Shown: piece by piece, positions 5,621 through 7,008 of the stretch
How the letters are laid out: every line of letters begins with the position of its first letter
How positions within the stretch are numbered: position 1 is the first letter of the stretch
Origin: Rhodanobacteraceae bacterium
GTDB lineage: Bacteria; Pseudomonadota; Gammaproteobacteria; Xanthomonadales; Rhodanobacteraceae
DNA: 7,008 nt
Reading direction: 5' to 3'
NCBI GenBank assembly: GCA_025924775.1
Contig: JAICHS010000116.1
Coordinates: forward strand, 1 to 7,008
Made by a program: the position numbers and the translations under genes
The notes under the pieces: generated by a model
The model's input: only the letters and a program-made list of their open reading frames with translations
Databases searched by the model: none
Told to the model about the DNA's origin: nothing

Positions 5621-6895
5621 TCAGTTGCTGATCGCGACTTTCGCCGCGCCGTTGAAGTTGCTGGTACCGGAAATCACGACCTTGTCGCCGGGCTTCAGGC
5701 CCTGCAGGATTTCGACCTTGTCGATGGAGCTTGGCCCCAGCGTCACCGGTGTCTTGTAGGCAATGCCGTCGCGCACGACATACGCGTAGCGGCCGCCGGA
5801 TTCGTCGACGAACGAGCCGCGCGCAACGGTCAGCGCGTTCTCGCGCTTGTCCAGCACGATGCGCACCGACAGCCGCTGGTTCTGGCGCAACTGGCTGGGC
5901 TTCTTGCCCTCGAAGCGCACGCGCGCGACCACTTCACCGTTCACGACTTCCGGTGAAATCGCGCTGACCGCGCCCTTCCAGTCGTTGCCGTTGCCGCTGA
6001 TCACGGCGGGCATGGCGGGCGCAAGGTCGCGCGCAAAACTTTCGGGCACGCTCACCTGCACTTCCAGCGCCGACAGGTCCACCACCGTCAATAGCTTGGC
6101 GTCCTTCGGCACGGTCGCGGTCTGCGCAATGAACAACTGGCCGACCTGGCCGTCCACCGGCGAGCGCACGTTCAAGTCGTCCACCTGCCGCTTCAGGTCC
6201 GCGACCAGCAGTTTCTGGCGCTGCCAGGCCAGTTGCTTGGCCTGGATTTCCAGCGTCAGGCTGGAGTCGTCCATGCCGAGGTTGGACTTGGCGTGGCGCA
6301 GCATGATCTGCGCCTTCTCCAGTGCGTCGTGATGGCGATCGACATCCAGCTGCGAAATCGCGCCCTTGCCGAACGCCTCCTGGTAACGCTTGAGATCACG
6401 GGCGGCGCTCTGTTCGTCGATGTCCGCGTTCTCGAAAGTTTCCTGCAATTTGGAGCGCTGCTGGTTGGCGTCGATCTTGGCCTGCTGGTAGGCGACCTCC
6501 ATCGCGTCCTCGTTGTTCTGTTCCTGCGCAAGCTTGTTGGTCAGCTCGGGGCTGGCGATGACCGCCAGCACCTGGCCCTTGGCAACCTTGTCGCCCGCGT
6601 GCACCCGCAACACGACGGCGCCGGCGGCATTCGCGTAAAGCGTCGGGCTGACCGCCGCCACCACGCGTCCGTCGGCCGCGATGTCACGCACGAACGGACC
6701 GCGTTCCACGGTGGCGATCTGCAGGCGCGAGGCGCTGACCGACGCACCCGCCGAAAACAACCGCACCGCCCCCGGTACCAGCCACACCAGCAGGATCAAC
6801 ACCAGCACGCCCAGCGCGGCGAAGATGCCCAGCTTTTTCTTGCTGACGTGCTTTTGGATGATGCGGTCTTGCGCAGATGTGTCGCGAATGCTCAT
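5621..6895 (-). CDS. MacA/HlyD-type periplasmic adaptor (membrane fusion protein) of an ABC efflux system
   Basis: This 424-residue protein is predicted to bridge an inner-membrane ABC exporter to an outer-membrane channel. Residues 1-21 are polar and basic, followed by one hydrophobic segment at about 23-44; there is no lipobox cysteine, so it is anchored by a transmembrane helix with the rest in the periplasm. Two half-lipoyl motifs (about 85-113 and 242-275, the second containing RSPVDGQV) bracket a long helical hairpin at about 117-240. Beta-barrel and membrane-proximal domains follow; the C-terminal part includes GLKPGDKVVISG at about 399-410. At the hairpin tip, R170-x3-A174-x6-S181 matches the R-x3-L-x6-S spacing of TolC-docking adaptors, with Ala replacing Leu. 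The start is supported by GGAGG six bases upstream of the ATG. It is the first gene of the operon visible here, 153 bp upstream of the ATPase. The length fits the family. The adaptor role is firm; the substrate is unknown. Confidence 0.93.
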   Translation of the reverse strand: MSIRDTSAQDRIIQKHVSKKKLGIFAALGVLVLILLVWLVPGAVRLFSAGASVSASRLQIATVERGPFVRDIAADGRVVAAVSPTLYANAAGAVVLRVHAGDKVAKGQVLAVIASPELTNKLAQEQNNEDAMEVAYQQAKIDANQQRSKLQETFENADIDEQSAARDLKRYQEAFGKGAISQLDVDRHHDALEKAQIMLRHAKSNLGMDDSSLTLEIQAKQLAWQRQKLLVADLKRQVDDLNVRSPVDGQVGQLFIAQTATVPKDAKLLTVVDLSALEVQVSVPESFARDLAPAMPAVISGNGNDWKGAVSAISPEVVNGEVVARVRFEGKKPSQLRQNQRLSVRIVLDKRENALTVARGSFVDESGGRYAYVVRDGIAYKTPVTLGPSSIDKVEILQGLKPGDKVVISGTSNFNGAAKVAISN

Positions 6896-7008
6896 GCAGG
6901 GCCTCCGGCCGCAAACGCGCGGCCACGTCTGGTATGAGCAAATCCGATGCCAACCGGAATTTCACAACAACGCGCGTGTAATCAATCACATGCAAACACG
7001 TATCGCGC
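6896..7008 (-). promoter_or_regulatory. probable operon leader/promoter region upstream of the adaptor gene
   Basis: This stretch has no convincing gene and precedes the first gene of the operon. Next to the start are GGAGG (6902-6906) and, immediately upstream of it, a small perfect hairpin GGCCGC-loop-GCGGCC (6907-6924). That hairpin could limit or expose the ribosome binding site. Farther out the DNA is more AT-rich (about 6950-6995), including TTGATTACAC and GTTGTGAAATT on the minus strand, as expected near a promoter, but no consensus -35/-10 pair with proper spacing can be named. The region is cut by the window end, so a regulator or operator further upstream would be missed. Confidence 0.35.

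Noticed and set aside
4697..5956. Long plus-strand open frame (419 codons) opposite the ATPase and part of the adaptor.
   Set aside because: It spans two unrelated minus-strand genes and their gap, which a real gene would not do. The ATPase motifs on the other strand are unambiguous.
6684..6995. Minus-strand frame of 103 codons overlapping the adaptor start.
   Set aside because: It overlaps the adaptor's N-terminal coding region out of frame. It has no ribosome binding site and no recognisable product, whereas the adaptor start has GGAGG well placed.
6978..6995. TGTGATTGATTACAC-like sequence considered as a CRP-type or other dyad operator.
   Set aside because: Only the outer three or four bases are symmetric; the inner positions do not pair, so it is not a credible CRP or dyad site.

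Overview
The window looks like chromosomal DNA of a high-GC gammaproteobacterium, most plausibly of the Xanthomonadaceae/Rhodanobacteraceae type. This rests on strong G/C preference at third codon positions (which creates long antisense shadow ORFs), the style of the export operon and palindromic intergenic repeats. The lineage is an inference; nothing in the window, such as an rRNA gene, fixes the genus.

Every gene supported here lies on the minus strand and reads from high to low coordinates as one apparent operon. The order is: a membrane-anchored periplasmic adaptor (6895-5621); a MacB/LolD-class ABC ATPase (5467-4742); an 89-residue membrane-anchored protein of unknown function (4694-4425); FtsX/MacB-type permease A (4231-2915); a shorter, divergent permease B (2742-1480); and a second A-type permease, A' (from 1244), which runs off the window at position 1. 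Together they describe a tripartite MacAB-like exporter. The ATPase would drive inner-membrane permeases with large periplasmic domains, and the adaptor would couple them to a TolC-like outer-membrane channel. No channel gene is visible. The substrate cannot be read from the sequence.

The unusual points are these. One ATPase serves at least three separate permease genes in an A-B-A' pattern, which suggests duplication of an A-B module. Palindromic REP/BIME-like elements sit at all three junctions flanking the permease genes (about 4261-4367, 2763-2870 and 1274-1447) and at none of the upstream junctions. About 45 bp between the repeat edge and the start codon is conserved without gaps between A and A'. 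The A-type periplasmic domains share a cysteine pair that B lacks. The adaptor carries an R-x3-A-x6-S variant of the TolC-docking motif.

The remaining non-coding stretches are short. The region 5468-5620 carries an imperfect long stem-loop just after the adaptor stop codon. The region 6896-7008 is the probable operon leader, with a small hairpin beside the adaptor's ribosome binding site. No tRNA, rRNA, CRISPR array or insertion sequence was found.
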